From positions 1 through 64,000 of the forward strand of contig JABHXA010000009.1 of assembly GCA_018657495.1 (NCBI GenBank): 64,000 nt of DNA, written 5' to 3'. Shown in pieces: positions 47,296 to 57,386 of this stretch. The first letter of the stretch is position 1. Every line of letters begins with the position of its first letter. The stretch is from Fidelibacterota bacterium. GTDB taxonomy: Bacteria > Fidelibacterota > Marinisomatia > SCGC-AAA003-L08 > JACNLC01. The notes under the pieces were generated by a model. That model did not search any database and was not told where the DNA came from. It saw only the letters and a program-made list of their open reading frames with translations. A program made the position numbers and the translations under genes.

Positions 47296-48230
47296 ATACT
47301 CAGATGATATCACAAATACAGACACATATAAAAGGTTTTGCAGGATTAAATGAATCGATGAGTAATCATACTACCTTTGGGATTGGCGGGTCAGCATCAT
47401 TAATGATTTTTCCAATTGACAAACAAGATCTTATTGGGATTCTAAAATTTATCAACAAACATGATTTACCAAAATATTTTATCGGATCTGGCTCAAATCT
47501 ACTTGTCAGTGATAACGGTTTCGATGGAATCGTTATATCACTGAAGAAAACTTTTAAAAAATTATCCTTCCTTCCTGATCTCAGTTTTATTGCCGAAACG
47601 GGTGTAATGCTTGGTACTCTGGTGAAACAAGCTATTCAGCATGGGATAACTGGATTAGAAAGTATGATTGGTGTACCGGGAACAGTTGGAGGTGCATTGA
47701 TCATGAATGCTGGTGCCTATGGAAGCGAAATATCAAATTTACTCATCTCTGCTTCAACATTAACGGTTGCAGGTGAAGAAAAGGAATATTCCATCGATGA
47801 TCTTATTTTTAGTTATAGATCTTCGTCATTTATCAAAAACGAAATCATCATAAGTGCAAGTTTTCAGGGAAAATACGGAACGAACGAAATTATCCAGAAT
47901 GCTAGACACATCGCATCTGGAAATCGGAAATCTACTCAACCGCTAAAATTTAGATCAGCTGGCAGCATATTTAAAAACCATCAAGATTTTGCAGCAGGCT
48001 ATTTAATTGATAAATGTGGATTAAAAGGCACCAGATGTGGCGGAGCAGAGATTTCACCAAAACATGCAAATTTTATTGTCAATCATGGATCTGCAACATC
48101 AGGAGATGTCGTGGAATTGATCAGAATAGCTCAAAGAGAAGTACAGCGACAATTTGATATCAAACTTGATTTAGAAATTGAACTATTAGGATTTAAAGAC
48201 GAAATAATGAAGGAATTACATTATGATTAA
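47292..48230 (+). CDS. murB: UDP-N-acetylenolpyruvoylglucosamine reductase MurB
   Basis: MurB reduces UDP-GlcNAc-enolpyruvate to UDP-MurNAc with FAD and NADPH. The 312-residue protein has the FAD-binding GSGSNLLVSDNGFDG, MIGVPGTVGGALIMNAGAYG, YRSSSFI and the catalytic Ser region RSAGSIFKN, then HANFIVNHGSAT and a final Glu in LDLEIELLG. It overlaps murC by 4 nt and ftsQ by 8 nt. No ddl gene lies between murB and ftsQ. Confidence 0.96.
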   Translation: MNTQMISQIQTHIKGFAGLNESMSNHTTFGIGGSASLMIFPIDKQDLIGILKFINKHDLPKYFIGSGSNLLVSDNGFDGIVISLKKTFKKLSFLPDLSFIAETGVMLGTLVKQAIQHGITGLESMIGVPGTVGGALIMNAGAYGSEISNLLISASTLTVAGEEKEYSIDDLIFSYRSSSFIKNEIIISASFQGKYGTNEIIQNARHIASGNRKSTQPLKFRSAGSIFKNHQDFAAGYLIDKCGLKGTRCGGAEISPKHANFIVNHGSATSGDVVELIRIAQREVQRQFDIKLDLEIELLGFKDEIMKELHYD

Positions 48231-48999
48231 TCGCATATTAAAAAAACTTCCTGCACTGTTTTTGTGGCTAATTTTATCAATATCAGGTTTGGTGCTGGGT
48301 TGGTTGATGATGATGTATTTGGAAAATATAAATGTCTTTGAATATAAACATACTGAAATTATTGGTAATCAGTATATCAGTGATGAGATAATAAAGGAAC
48401 TGGCATCCATTGACAATTTTGATAATATCGTGAATCTGAATTTTTCAACGATCGGCGCAAACCTAAAAAAACACGACTATATAAAAGATGTTCGAATCAG
48501 TAAAAAATTCCCTTCTACTATCAGAATTGATGTCATTGAGCGGGAATTGTTTGCTTTTATCCAATGCAAAGAATCTAAAGTCATTATCGATGAAGATGGC
48601 TTCATATTCCCCTATCATTCTGCCATAATTAAACATTTGAATCTGCCAATTCTTAAGGGGGATACCGAAACCATTTTATATAATGACCTGGAGCTTAAGA
48701 AAACCTCAGATTGGTTTTTACCCGCTTTCAATTTTATATGTAGTGTTGATATTGAATTGCCTGAGTTTTTTGATTTGTGTACAGGCATTTATCTTAAGGA
48801 TGATTATATCACATTCGACCAAGGGTTTAGTCAAACATGTATACGATTGAAGAAAGACTCTTGGGATGAACAACTCATAAAATTGACTTCTTTTTCAAAA
48901 GCAATTCAAAAAAGTAGTCGGCTGTCTGATTATCGGGAAATTGATTTGAGAATTTCCGGACAGGTGATCGTTATTGAAAATAAGTCTGAAAGATCATAG
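48223..48999 (+). CDS. ftsQ: Division protein FtsQ (DivIB-like)
   Basis: This is a 258-residue bitopic protein with a membrane helix at about 10-33, then a POTRA domain (EYKHTEIIGNQYISDEIIKE to FPSTIRIDVIERELFAFI) and a beta domain. FtsQ recruits FtsB/FtsL to the septum. Sequence conservation is low, but position between murB and ftsA with this fold is diagnostic. The gene stops 2 nt before ftsA. Confidence 0.9.
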   Translation: MINRILKKLPALFLWLILSISGLVLGWLMMMYLENINVFEYKHTEIIGNQYISDEIIKELASIDNFDNIVNLNFSTIGANLKKHDYIKDVRISKKFPSTIRIDVIERELFAFIQCKESKVIIDEDGFIFPYHSAIIKHLNLPILKGDTETILYNDLELKKTSDWFLPAFNFICSVDIELPEFFDLCTGIYLKDDYITFDQGFSQTCIRLKKDSWDEQLIKLTSFSKAIQKSSRLSDYREIDLRISGQVIVIENKSERS

Positions 49000-49001
49000 A
49001 A

Positions 49002-50258
49002 ATGAAAGACGAAAATAAAAAAATAATCACTGGTATCGATGTTGGCACCACAAAAGTATGTGTGGTTACTGCTGCCTGTACCGAGGGTAAACCTATTGAA
49101 ATTCTTGGGGTTGGTAAATCACCCACTAAAGGACTGAAAAAGGGCGTGGTCATCAATATTAATGACACAGTCGAATCGATAAAAAAAGCAGTCCAACAAG
49201 CTGAGACTCAATCTGGGATACCTATAGAATCTGCATTAATTGGTATCTCAGGGGAACATATACGCGGGATAAATAACACAGGCGTTATAACGGTAAGTAA
49301 GAATTCGTCGAGAAATCCCTTCGATCATGAAATAACTGAATCAGATCGAAATCGAGTGTTAGAGCACGCAAAAAGTATCACACTTCCGGCGGAAAGGCGC
49401 ATATTGCATGTTTTATCTCAACAGTATAAAGTAGATAATAGAAATGATATAATTGATCCGATTGGTATGACAGGGAATCGACTTGAGGCAAAAGTACATC
49501 TTATTCATAGTGAAATTGCCTCAGAGAAAAATCTCATAGCCTGTTTTGATAAAGCAGAGATTGATATTATTGATTTTGTTCTATCTCCACTTGCATCAGC
49601 ATATTCCGTACTGGATCCCAATGAAAAAAATCTTGGGGTAGTATTGCTGGATATTGGTGGTGGCACTACCGATGTAATTGTCTTTTATAATGGCGGAATC
49701 CATCATACCGGGATCATACCAATTGGCGGTGACACTATTACATCTGATATTGCACACGGAGCACAAACGACTATTGAACTCGCTGAAAAATTGAAATGCG
49801 AATATGGAATTGCCAAAGAGGCACTTGCAAGCGAGGATGAAGAAATCTCAGTTCCTGGGATTCATGGACGAGAATCAAAAAGTATCAGTCGTCGAAAACT
49901 GGCATCTTTTATCGAGCCAAGATTGAGAGAAATAATGATGTTTGCCCAGTCTGAAATTCGAAAAAGTGATCATAGAGGGCTTTTTACATTTGGGATTGTT
50001 ATAACTGGTGGTACTGCCATGATGAAAAACATTGAAGATCTTGCATCAGATATATTCAAATATGATATAAAAGTCGGGATCCCAATGTTGTCTGGCGGTA
50101 TTTCCGATTCTATCCAGGATCCGACTTTTTCTACTGCAGCTGGATTGATTGAGTTTGCTGTTTTAAACGGAGATAAGTATGAAGAAGAGGATGGAATTCC
50201 TGGATTATTAAAGTCTTTTTCAAAAAGAATAAAAAATTTATTTGAGAATTTATATTAA
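49002..50258 (+). CDS. ftsA: Division protein FtsA
   Basis: FtsA is an actin-like ATPase that anchors FtsZ to the membrane. The 418-residue protein has phosphate-1 GIDVGTTKVCVVTA, the 1C subdomain (GKSPTKGLKKGVVININDT), LLDIGGGTTDVIVFYNGG (phosphate 2) and ITGGTAMMKNIEDLA (adenosine motif). The C-terminal GLLKSFSKRIKNLFENLY is the amphipathic membrane-targeting helix. It is 20 nt upstream of ftsZ. Confidence 0.96.
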   Translation: MKDENKKIITGIDVGTTKVCVVTAACTEGKPIEILGVGKSPTKGLKKGVVININDTVESIKKAVQQAETQSGIPIESALIGISGEHIRGINNTGVITVSKNSSRNPFDHEITESDRNRVLEHAKSITLPAERRILHVLSQQYKVDNRNDIIDPIGMTGNRLEAKVHLIHSEIASEKNLIACFDKAEIDIIDFVLSPLASAYSVLDPNEKNLGVVLLDIGGGTTDVIVFYNGGIHHTGIIPIGGDTITSDIAHGAQTTIELAEKLKCEYGIAKEALASEDEEISVPGIHGRESKSISRRKLASFIEPRLREIMMFAQSEIRKSDHRGLFTFGIVITGGTAMMKNIEDLASDIFKYDIKVGIPMLSGGISDSIQDPTFSTAAGLIEFAVLNGDKYEEEDGIPGLLKSFSKRIKNLFENLY

Positions 50259-50278
50259 AACATAAGGGAGGGGTTAGA

Positions 50279-51493
50279 ATGCTGTTTGAACCGATTGACT
50301 TAAAAGAACAGAAAGCGAAAATTACCGTTGTCGGTGTAGGTGGTGGTGGTGGAAATGCACTTAACAGGATGATAGAAGATAATCTGTCAGGTGTAGAATT
50401 CATTGCAATTAATACTGATGCTCAAGATCTGGAAGCCAATAATTCCCAGATTAAAATTCAAATTGGCAAACAATTGACGAAGGGACTTGGTGCAGGTGCT
50501 AATGCAGAAGTAGGCAAGGATGCCGCTGAAGAAACTTCAGAATCCATTGCGGAAAAATTGAAAGGAACTGATATGGTTTTCATCACCGCCGGAATGGGTG
50601 GTGGAACCGGTACAGGTGCAGCTCCAACAATTGCCAGGATTGCCAAAGAGTGCGGTGCACTTACGGTAGGGGTAGTAACCAAACCATTTGGATTTGAAGG
50701 ACCAAAAAGAAGTAGACGTGCCGATGACGGGATAATGGAGTTAAAGAAAAATTGTGACACCTTGCTGGTCATACCAAATGAAACTCTATTATCTATCGCC
50801 GACCTCAATACTACTGTGAAACAATCCTTCAAACTTGCTGACAGTATATTGAACCAAGCAACTCGCGGTATATCAGACTTGATTAATGTACCTGGATTGA
50901 TAAATCTCGATTTTGCAGATGTTCGAACGGTAATGGAAAACATGGGTGATGCCATAATGGGTACCGGAATTGCACAAGGAGAAGAACGTGCCATTCTTGC
51001 AGCTCAAGAAGCTATTCACTCACCATTATTGCAGGATGTCAACATTAAGGGTGCCAAGGGCTTGCTGGTGAATATCTCAGGACCTGAAGAAATGACAATT
51101 CATGAATTAAATGAAGCATCTGGTATTATCTATGAGGAAGCTGGAGATGATGCAAATATAATTCTAGGTTGTGTTGTGGATAAAGATTTAGTGGATGAGA
51201 TTCGTGTAACTGTAATTGCAACCGGGTTGCATAGTGATTCTGTTGCAGTTTTGGATGAAACGCCCTATTTCATGAAACAGAACAATCATTTTTCAGCTGA
51301 AACTGGCCAGGCATCTCCCCCTTTAGATGAAGAGAAGGAAATCATCAGCTCTATGCCAGTTCATATGAAAAAACAAATGGAGAATGATACAAAAGGAATT
51401 GAAATAGTACGAAAAAAAGAAGAAACTCCTATGCAGACTTTCGGGGAAGACCTGGATGTACCGGCATTTCTTCGCCAGCGCAAATTTTCATAA
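50279..51493 (+). CDS. ftsZ: Division protein FtsZ
   Basis: FtsZ is the tubulin-like GTPase forming the Z ring. The 404-residue protein has KITVVGVGGGGGNALNRM, the tubulin signature GGGTGTGAAP, NTDAQDLEAN, and DFADVRTVMENMGDAIMGTG. A short linker leads to the conserved C-terminal peptide DVPAFLRQRKFS, which binds FtsA. GGGAGGGG lies 7 nt before the ATG, giving a strong ribosome binding site unusual in this cluster. Last gene of the dcw operon, followed by a terminator. Confidence 0.97.
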   Translation: MLFEPIDLKEQKAKITVVGVGGGGGNALNRMIEDNLSGVEFIAINTDAQDLEANNSQIKIQIGKQLTKGLGAGANAEVGKDAAEETSESIAEKLKGTDMVFITAGMGGGTGTGAAPTIARIAKECGALTVGVVTKPFGFEGPKRSRRADDGIMELKKNCDTLLVIPNETLLSIADLNTTVKQSFKLADSILNQATRGISDLINVPGLINLDFADVRTVMENMGDAIMGTGIAQGEERAILAAQEAIHSPLLQDVNIKGAKGLLVNISGPEEMTIHELNEASGIIYEEAGDDANIILGCVVDKDLVDEIRVTVIATGLHSDSVAVLDETPYFMKQNNHFSAETGQASPPLDEEKEIISSMPVHMKKQMENDTKGIEIVRKKEETPMQTFGEDLDVPAFLRQRKFS

Positions 51494-51522
51494 AGGAAAA
51501 CTAATTCATCTGACCCCAAAAG

Positions 51523-51556
51523 TTTAACCCCGATCCATGTTCGGTTCGGGGTTAAA
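51523..51556. terminator. Bidirectional terminator between ftsZ and rpmB
   Basis: A near-perfect 14-bp stem (TTTAACCCCGATCC paired with GGTTCGGGGTTAAA, one mismatch) has a 6-nt loop. It lies 30 nt after ftsZ and 18 nt after the rpmB stop on the other strand, so it can serve both convergent genes. Confidence 0.8.
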
Positions 51557-51573
51557 TTAAATTTAAGATTTTA

Positions 51574-51765
51574 TTAAACTGCTTTTTGTATTTTCCCTGA
51601 TTTGATGCATTTTGTGCAAATTTTCATTCTTTTTGCAGCTCCATTAACCAGTACTTTTATTGTCTGTAGGTTCGGCAGCCATCTTCTGCGGGTCTTATTA
51701 TGGGCGTGACTTACATTATTGCCAGTCACTGGACCCTTACCGCATATTTCACATTTTTTAGCCAT
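51574..51765 (-). CDS. rpmB: 50S ribosomal protein L28
   Basis: This is a 63-residue bL28 with two zinc-ribbon cysteine pairs, CEIC (5-8) and CTKC (50-53), so it is the zinc-binding (C+) form. [17 protein letters not shown] is the family signature. AGGA lies 9 nt before the ATG. It stands alone, not next to rpmG as in many bacteria. Confidence 0.96.
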   Translation of the reverse strand: MAKKCEICGKGPVTGNNVSHAHNKTRRRWLPNLQTIKVLVNGAAKRMKICTKCIKSGKIQKAV

Positions 51766-51867
51766 TTTTATATTTCCTATACATTTTTAGCTTGGAAATT
51801 TATCATTATTCAACGCTAAATAAAAAAATAAAATTATTACTTTTAATATTTATTATTATTTGATTTC

Positions 51868-53016
51868 TTAAAGCGGTAATTCAATTTTAAATATCGTCTC
51901 CCCTGGTTTAGAACTAATCAATCGAATTTGACCATGATGATTATCTTCAATTATTCTTCGAGTAAGACTCAGTCCTAATCCCCAACCTCTTTTTTTTGTA
52001 CTAAAACCAGGATTAAAAATATTCTTCCTATGTTTTCGATCAATACCAGAACCCGAATCGGTTATCTGGATAATTGCAGAATCCTGTTTTGTGGAAATGT
52101 CAATAGATATAGACCCATTCGATTTTACAGATGCATCAATAGCATTTTTGATTAGATTTTCCATTGCCCATGATAACAAAGTTTCCTCACCTGAAATAAT
52201 TGAATTTTCACCCTTGACGATAATATTTACATCGGCCGTTGAGGGGATACGTAACTTCATGTATTCAGTAGCTTTTTTTGAAATATCAAGGAGTGAAACC
52301 TTTTGAAATTTTGATTTTGATCCTATTTTTTGAAAACGATTGGATATTTGACTAAGATGATCTAAATCGGCGTAAATAGCAGGAATAATTTCTTTTGAAT
52401 TTTCCCCCTCCTCCAGTAGTTTAGTCCACCCCATTAATGAAGAGACCGGTGTACCAAGCTGATGAGCTGTTTCTTTTGCCATTCCCATCCATATAGACCG
52501 TTTTTCACTATTTCTAATAAATTGAAAACCCATCATCCCCAGAATAATAAAAAGAAATGCTAAACCAATCTCAATATACGGGACCCATTGGAGTTTACCA
52601 ACTATCTCGGGATCACCATAATGAATTCGACTGATTTCTTTTCCATTACCGGTAACAGTTAATGGAGCAAATGATTTATCCATCCTTCGAACTATTTGCC
52701 AGGCTTTATCAGAGTATTGATCAGAACCATTAATTTCATCGATATTGACATTTTTTACCGCATAAATCTCGTCATTTGAGGTTATGACCATAGGAAAATG
52801 AATCGACGGAAGTAATATCTCAAGTACATATTGTATATTTGTTGCATCAAGATTGTTAATTGCATCAGTATAGGCTTTAGCCAAATGTTTTACCTGTTCC
52901 CCTGCATCTTCCCGAATACTATTAACCATATACCAGTTCAGCCCGAATACTGACAGTACAATTAATATTCCAAATAGGAATAACCCAAGTTTTATTCTAA
53001 AGGAATACTTAAACAT
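51868..53016 (-). CDS. Membrane sensor histidine kinase
   Basis: This is a 382-residue kinase with two membrane segments (about 10-31 and 143-165) around an extracytoplasmic sensor region of about 110 residues. The HisKA box is MAKETAHQLGTPVSSLMGW, with the phospho-acceptor His. The HATPase domain has MENLIKNAIDASVKSNGS, ITDSGSGIDRKHRKNIFNPGFSTK and GWGLGLSLTRRIIEDN. No HAMP domain and no response regulator are next to it. It overlaps the YfhO-like gene by 8 nt and is the last gene of that operon, so it may sense the envelope state that those genes affect. Ligand unknown. Confidence 0.88.
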   Translation of the reverse strand: MFKYSFRIKLGLFLFGILIVLSVFGLNWYMVNSIREDAGEQVKHLAKAYTDAINNLDATNIQYVLEILLPSIHFPMVITSNDEIYAVKNVNIDEINGSDQYSDKAWQIVRRMDKSFAPLTVTGNGKEISRIHYGDPEIVGKLQWVPYIEIGLAFLFIILGMMGFQFIRNSEKRSIWMGMAKETAHQLGTPVSSLMGWTKLLEEGENSKEIIPAIYADLDHLSQISNRFQKIGSKSKFQKVSLLDISKKATEYMKLRIPSTADVNIIVKGENSIISGEETLLSWAMENLIKNAIDASVKSNGSISIDISTKQDSAIIQITDSGSGIDRKHRKNIFNPGFSTKKRGWGLGLSLTRRIIEDNHHGQIRLISSKPGETIFKIELPL

Positions 53017-55333
53017 TATTTCTGCGCGGTAAATATCCTGAGATAATTAACAATATTAGAATTACCAGACTAATACGGGAAATCCATTTACCAATATTGA
53101 TATCTGATGGATTAAACTCAACAATAATTTGATTATCACCGGGAGGTAATTGAAGTCCTCGTAATACGCCATTTGTTTCAAGGATTTCAGTCGGTACGTT
53201 ATTTACGGTTGCAACCCAACCCATAGGATAATAAATTTCACTTAAAATTAAAAACTGTTCATTGTCAGATGTAGAATTAATTTCAATTATATCCTGTTCG
53301 TGAGATTTTGATTTTAATTCACCAATTCCGGAATAGGTAATATTTTCAAAATCGGATGACACAAATGCCATATTGACCGGATCAAAATCCCTTTGTTTTA
53401 ATAATTCAAATTGGGCGGTTTTATCTTTAACAGATTTTACATTCTTTGCATAAAAATACCTAGGCAGCGTATTTAAATATTTATACACAATCGCCGGAAC
53501 ATATTGACCTCCAATAAAATATCTCCCCTTAAATACCTCCGCAAAATCAGGGTGATTTAATGGATCCAGACTGATTAGATATTTAACATTCAACATTTGA
53601 AGTATAGATGGCGAATTAAAACCAACCTCAGACATAATATTATTATAGTTTGCAAGTTTTGCAGGGTGATAGCCAGTTATGCTTTCTATTTGGAAAGCAG
53701 ACCACCGATTATCATTTGTCAAATAACCAAGAGGAAATACTCGGTATTTACTTTCATCATTCTTTAGAAAATTGATTATTTCATCTGTTCTTAAGTATGA
53801 TTTAAGATAATTGGATTTTTTTAGTACCGAGCGTCTGCCGGAGTCTTTTGATGGTTCAATAATTTTCTGATCGACAATTATAAGATCAAATATTGAAAGT
53901 ATAAGAATTCCAAAAATAACATATTTCGATTTCAACCATTTCTTATGGAAAGAATAAAGTAGTGCTATTCCCAAAGAGATAATTGCAATCATAATAATAG
54001 TGTCATGAATTACCTGCGACCTGATAATTTCCTTGATTCCGAATATCCCCAAAATTGGGTTGCAAAATAAAATGAGAATTATTACAAGAGCTACCCATCC
54101 TATAATAACTTTCTTTAGAGCCGGCTTTGAATTTTTATTTGCCAAAGATTCTAACAGATCATGAAGCCCAATAGCTGCAAGGACAGATACCGAAAACTGG
54201 GTAAGAATCAATATCATTACAGGAACTCTGAATTTGTTAAAATAGGGTACATAATTATAAAATATCTCATAAAGGAAAAAGTGTTTTCCAAATGAAAGAA
54301 GTAAAGAAAATATTATCGTTAGAATCAGAATCAGTTTTAGTTTTGAAAAATTTGAGACTGATGAATAAATTGCCAATAGAAGAATTAATATTCCCATATA
54401 ATTGGGATAATCTGTAAATGGCATCGACCCTTGATATAAACTGCCGCCGAATCCATAAAATGAAGGTATCAAAAAGGTCATCATTTCTGAGAAACTGAAT
54501 GACCATTGTGTGGCGTAGTCAAAGGCAGCACCTCCTGAATTCGACCCCCGAATAGAAAATGGTGTATAAACAGATACAGGGTAATACAGATCAATTGCGA
54601 AACCTATGGATATAATTAGGGCTGGAATGACATAAATAATAAACTTAATATCAACTGATTGCCGGTTTCTTATCCAGTTTATCATTGTAATGACCATCGC
54701 AAGTCCAAGCATTAACCAGGTATAATAAGCCACCTGGACATGGGCTCGAGATAATTGCAGTCCAAGTAAAAGACCAAATATTCCGATGTTTTTTAATGTT
54801 TGTTTCCTCTTCAATTTTAAAAATGCCCACATTATCCAGGGAATATACGCTGCTGTCATCATTTGGCTACCATGACCATGGACAATCATAGTAATTAAAT
54901 AAGGGGTGAGCATGAATGAAATGCCACCAAAGATCGATATCAAATAATCGATTTTTAACGATCTTAGCAATAGATATACACCAAAACCTGCAAACATCAA
55001 ATGAATCCCAAACGTCCAAAACCAGGGAATTCCCAGTTTATTCAGGCCAAGGAATACCTGATGTGGCAAATAATATCTGGAAACATACTGAAACGAATGT
55101 ACTGAAGGAAGGCCACTAAATAACCAGGGTATCCATAAAGGATATTCTCCGTTTTCAATTTTTGCATCTTCCATTCCCTGAGCTATTGCCTTAGGAGCGA
55201 GCGTATCTGAGGGAATAAACTGATGACTGCCATCCAATAATTTATGAAATAGAATCACAAGCAGAATTAGCAGTAATCCGGTTGCAAAAAAGTGGGATTT
55301 ATATTTTAGAAAGAAATTAGTTATTCTTTGCAT
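53009..55333 (-). CDS. YfhO-family membrane protein
   Basis: This is a 774-residue protein with about 12-13 membrane segments in the first two thirds and a soluble, probably extracytoplasmic, C-terminal domain ending in one helix and the tail PRRNNV. Features include PLWIPWLFSGLPSVHSFQ and the segment TGYHPAKLANYNNIMSE. YfhO-type proteins are GT-C-like enzymes thought to glycosylate lipoteichoic acid or other envelope polymers; the specific reaction here is not known. It overlaps the upstream glycosyltransferase by 17 nt and the kinase by 8 nt. Confidence 0.78.
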   Translation of the reverse strand: MQRITNFFLKYKSHFFATGLLLILLVILFHKLLDGSHQFIPSDTLAPKAIAQGMEDAKIENGEYPLWIPWLFSGLPSVHSFQYVSRYYLPHQVFLGLNKLGIPWFWTFGIHLMFAGFGVYLLLRSLKIDYLISIFGGISFMLTPYLITMIVHGHGSQMMTAAYIPWIMWAFLKLKRKQTLKNIGIFGLLLGLQLSRAHVQVAYYTWLMLGLAMVITMINWIRNRQSVDIKFIIYVIPALIISIGFAIDLYYPVSVYTPFSIRGSNSGGAAFDYATQWSFSFSEMMTFLIPSFYGFGGSLYQGSMPFTDYPNYMGILILLLAIYSSVSNFSKLKLILILTIIFSLLLSFGKHFFLYEIFYNYVPYFNKFRVPVMILILTQFSVSVLAAIGLHDLLESLANKNSKPALKKVIIGWVALVIILILFCNPILGIFGIKEIIRSQVIHDTIIMIAIISLGIALLYSFHKKWLKSKYVIFGILILSIFDLIIVDQKIIEPSKDSGRRSVLKKSNYLKSYLRTDEIINFLKNDESKYRVFPLGYLTNDNRWSAFQIESITGYHPAKLANYNNIMSEVGFNSPSILQMLNVKYLISLDPLNHPDFAEVFKGRYFIGGQYVPAIVYKYLNTLPRYFYAKNVKSVKDKTAQFELLKQRDFDPVNMAFVSSDFENITYSGIGELKSKSHEQDIIEINSTSDNEQFLILSEIYYPMGWVATVNNVPTEILETNGVLRGLQLPPGDNQIIVEFNPSDINIGKWISRISLVILILLIISGYLPRRNNV

Positions 55334-56180
55334 ATCTCTCCGTATTATTGCTTCTAAATAAAATTCGGGAAAGTTTAATAGGTACTATAATTAATAAAAA
55401 TATCGCAGCCGAAAATACAGCAGGTATACCTTTGTGTTTATAAATCAATTTAAAAAGAGATTTCAACTTTTTAGTATTCTTTGATAATGAAAGGTTACCT
55501 CCAAGGCTTGCTGATACCTTATGATAAATATGAGAATTTGCAATCATATAACATTGAATATTCAATTTTTCTGCTCGCAAACATAAGTCAACATCTTCAG
55601 AATACATGCCAAATGATTCGTCAAATCCATTCAATTCTCTAAAAAGTTTAGATGTTAATAACATACAACAACCAGAAACATAATCAGCTTTTTGATCATC
55701 AAGATAAATTTTATTGTCTTTCTCGCGAATTCCTAAATGTGAAATATTCCCTGTGTAGAAATTGATCGTCGCTCCGGCAAACCAGATACGTCCAGGATCA
55801 TTTTGATAATAAATTTTCGGTGATAATATTACATCGGACCCAAATTTATTAATTCCATCAACCAATTTATTTAAAAACTTTTTATCTACTGTTGTATCAT
55901 TGTTTAGGAAGAGAACATATTTAGTTTCTTTGTCAATTACATTTTTAAAACCGCTGTTGTTTCCGCCAGCATATCCATAATTCTGAGGAAGTTCAACGAT
56001 TGCCTGCTTTGGAAATTTTTCTTTGATCCTTTTATTCGAATTATCATCGGAATTATTGTCTATTACCACCACTGAATAATTATCATATTCAAGATTTTGT
56101 AACGAAGTCAGGCACTCTATCGTATCTTCTGCACCATTCCAATTTAATACAAATATCGTTATATCTGGATTCTGCTTCAT
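55317..56180 (-). CDS. Family 2 glycosyltransferase, rhamnosyltransferase-like
   Basis: This 287-residue enzyme has a GT-A fold start TIFVLNWNGAEDTIECLTSL, VVIDNNSDDNSNKRIKE, the YGYAGGNNSGFK segment and FLNNDTTVDKKF (DXD-like). The acceptor region has GCCMLLTSKLFRELNGFDE and GMYSEDVDLCLRAEK, as in rhamnosyl and dTDP-sugar transferases of polysaccharide synthesis. A C-terminal hydrophobic helix (about 256-272) follows. It overlaps the YfhO-like gene, with which it may share a glycan pathway. Donor unknown. Confidence 0.85.
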   Translation of the reverse strand: MKQNPDITIFVLNWNGAEDTIECLTSLQNLEYDNYSVVVIDNNSDDNSNKRIKEKFPKQAIVELPQNYGYAGGNNSGFKNVIDKETKYVLFLNNDTTVDKKFLNKLVDGINKFGSDVILSPKIYYQNDPGRIWFAGATINFYTGNISHLGIREKDNKIYLDDQKADYVSGCCMLLTSKLFRELNGFDESFGMYSEDVDLCLRAEKLNIQCYMIANSHIYHKVSASLGGNLSLSKNTKKLKSLFKLIYKHKGIPAVFSAAIFLLIIVPIKLSRILFRSNNTERYAKNN

Positions 56181-56392
56181 GTCACAATAATTTCATTATT
56201 AAATATAAAACCACACTTGACAAAATTATAAATCTCATGTTCAATATACATATTAGTTTACTCAAATTGTAAATTGTCAACATAGAAAGTACAGTTTGTG
56301 AGAGTGATTTTGGGAGAGAATCTGATTGTCGAAGAAAATTATAGGTTGCATTTTCGGCTTGGTTTAATAGATGCACAGATAATATTGCAGAA

Positions 56393-56410
56393 TTAAAAAA
56401 TATTTTTTAA
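56393..56410. repeat. 18-bp AT palindrome
   Basis: TTAAAAAATATTTTTTAA is a perfect palindrome 16 nt past the end of the 56427 glycosyltransferase. It could be a weak terminator or just AT-rich intergenic sequence. The 246-nt gap from 56181 to 56426 holds no other convincing feature. Confidence 0.3.
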
Positions 56411-56426
56411 ATAAGATAGAACATTA

Positions 56427-57386
56427 TTAATCAGAGATATTTTCATTTATGTTTTTATGAGTAAACACCTTTTCAATTCTGTTTTCTTTATATCGACCTG
56501 ATTTCACAATCATTTCACCTATTAACCCAATCGAAAAGAATTGAATTCCAACTACAATCATTAATACACCCAGGAAAAGAATTGGTCGATTTCCAATCCA
56601 AACACCTTGAAACCATCCAATTGTCAAATATATATTTATCAATAGTCCAATAATAAAAAGGAAGCTGCCGATTAGACCAAAAAAATGTAATGGCCGGTTG
56701 AAATACTTTCCAATAAATGATACTGTTAATAAGTCAAAGAACCCATGAAAATATCTAGCCCCACCATATTTTGTTTGCCCAAATTCTCTGGCTCTATGAT
56801 TAACAACTATTTCAGTAATGGTAAATCCGTGCTGTTTTGCAAGCGCTGGTATATAACGATGTAAACCACCGTAGACCTTAATAGTTTTTATAACTTTAGA
56901 TTTATATGCTTTCAGTCCACAATTGAAATCGTGAATATTAATACCGGTAATAAATCTTGTTACTAAATTGAAAAATCTGGATGGTAATCGTTTGGACAAT
57001 GGATCATTCCTATTTTTCTTCCACCCTGAGACCATATCCCAGCCATCATTTAATTTATTTATTAAATTCTGAATTTCGGAAGGATCATCCTGTAAGTCCG
57101 CATCCATAGTTATTATAAATTTCCCTGATGCAGCCGAGAATCCCTCAGAAAGTGCATCCGCTTTTCCATAATTTCTATAAAATTTGATCAACTTTACTCT
57201 TGGATCACTCCTAATAATTTTATTAACTATTGCTACTGAGTCATCTGAGCTTCCATCATCAACAAAAATGATTTCCCAATTATACAATTTTTTTAATGAA
57301 GACGATATTTCTTTGGTTAATTGCTCGATTGAGTCTTCTTCGTTAAGAACTGGGATTATAATACTTATATCCACTGGATTAATCAT
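56427..57386 (-). CDS. Family 2 glycosyltransferase, DPM1/ArnC-like with two membrane helices
   Basis: This is a 319-residue protein with a GT-A domain (ISIIIPVLNEEDSIEQL, FVDDGSSDDS, MDADLQDDPSE) and a C-terminal pair of membrane segments (about 230-255 and 265-290). RNYGKADALSEGF and NDPLSKRLPSRFFN match the DPM1/GtrB group, which makes polyprenyl-phosphate sugars such as glucose or 4-amino-arabinose donors. These could feed a YfhO-type transferase encoded in the same operon; that link is inference. It overlaps the TPR gene by 8 nt. Confidence 0.87.
   Translation of the reverse strand: MINPVDISIIIPVLNEEDSIEQLTKEISSSLKKLYNWEIIFVDDGSSDDSVAIVNKIIRSDPRVKLIKFYRNYGKADALSEGFSAASGKFIITMDADLQDDPSEIQNLINKLNDGWDMVSGWKKNRNDPLSKRLPSRFFNLVTRFITGINIHDFNCGLKAYKSKVIKTIKVYGGLHRYIPALAKQHGFTITEIVVNHRAREFGQTKYGGARYFHGFFDLLTVSFIGKYFNRPLHFFGLIGSFLFIIGLLINIYLTIGWFQGVWIGNRPILFLGVLMIVVGIQFFSIGLIGEMIVKSGRYKENRIEKVFTHKNINENISD

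Noticed and set aside
50458-50994. 178-codon open frame antisense to ftsZ
   Set aside because: It mirrors the codon pattern of ftsZ on the other strand and has no recognisable domain; ftsZ is certain.
56182-56376. 64-codon open frame between two glycosyltransferase genes
   Set aside because: GTG start without a ribosome binding site, hydrophobic AT-rich composition, no family resemblance; most likely intergenic.
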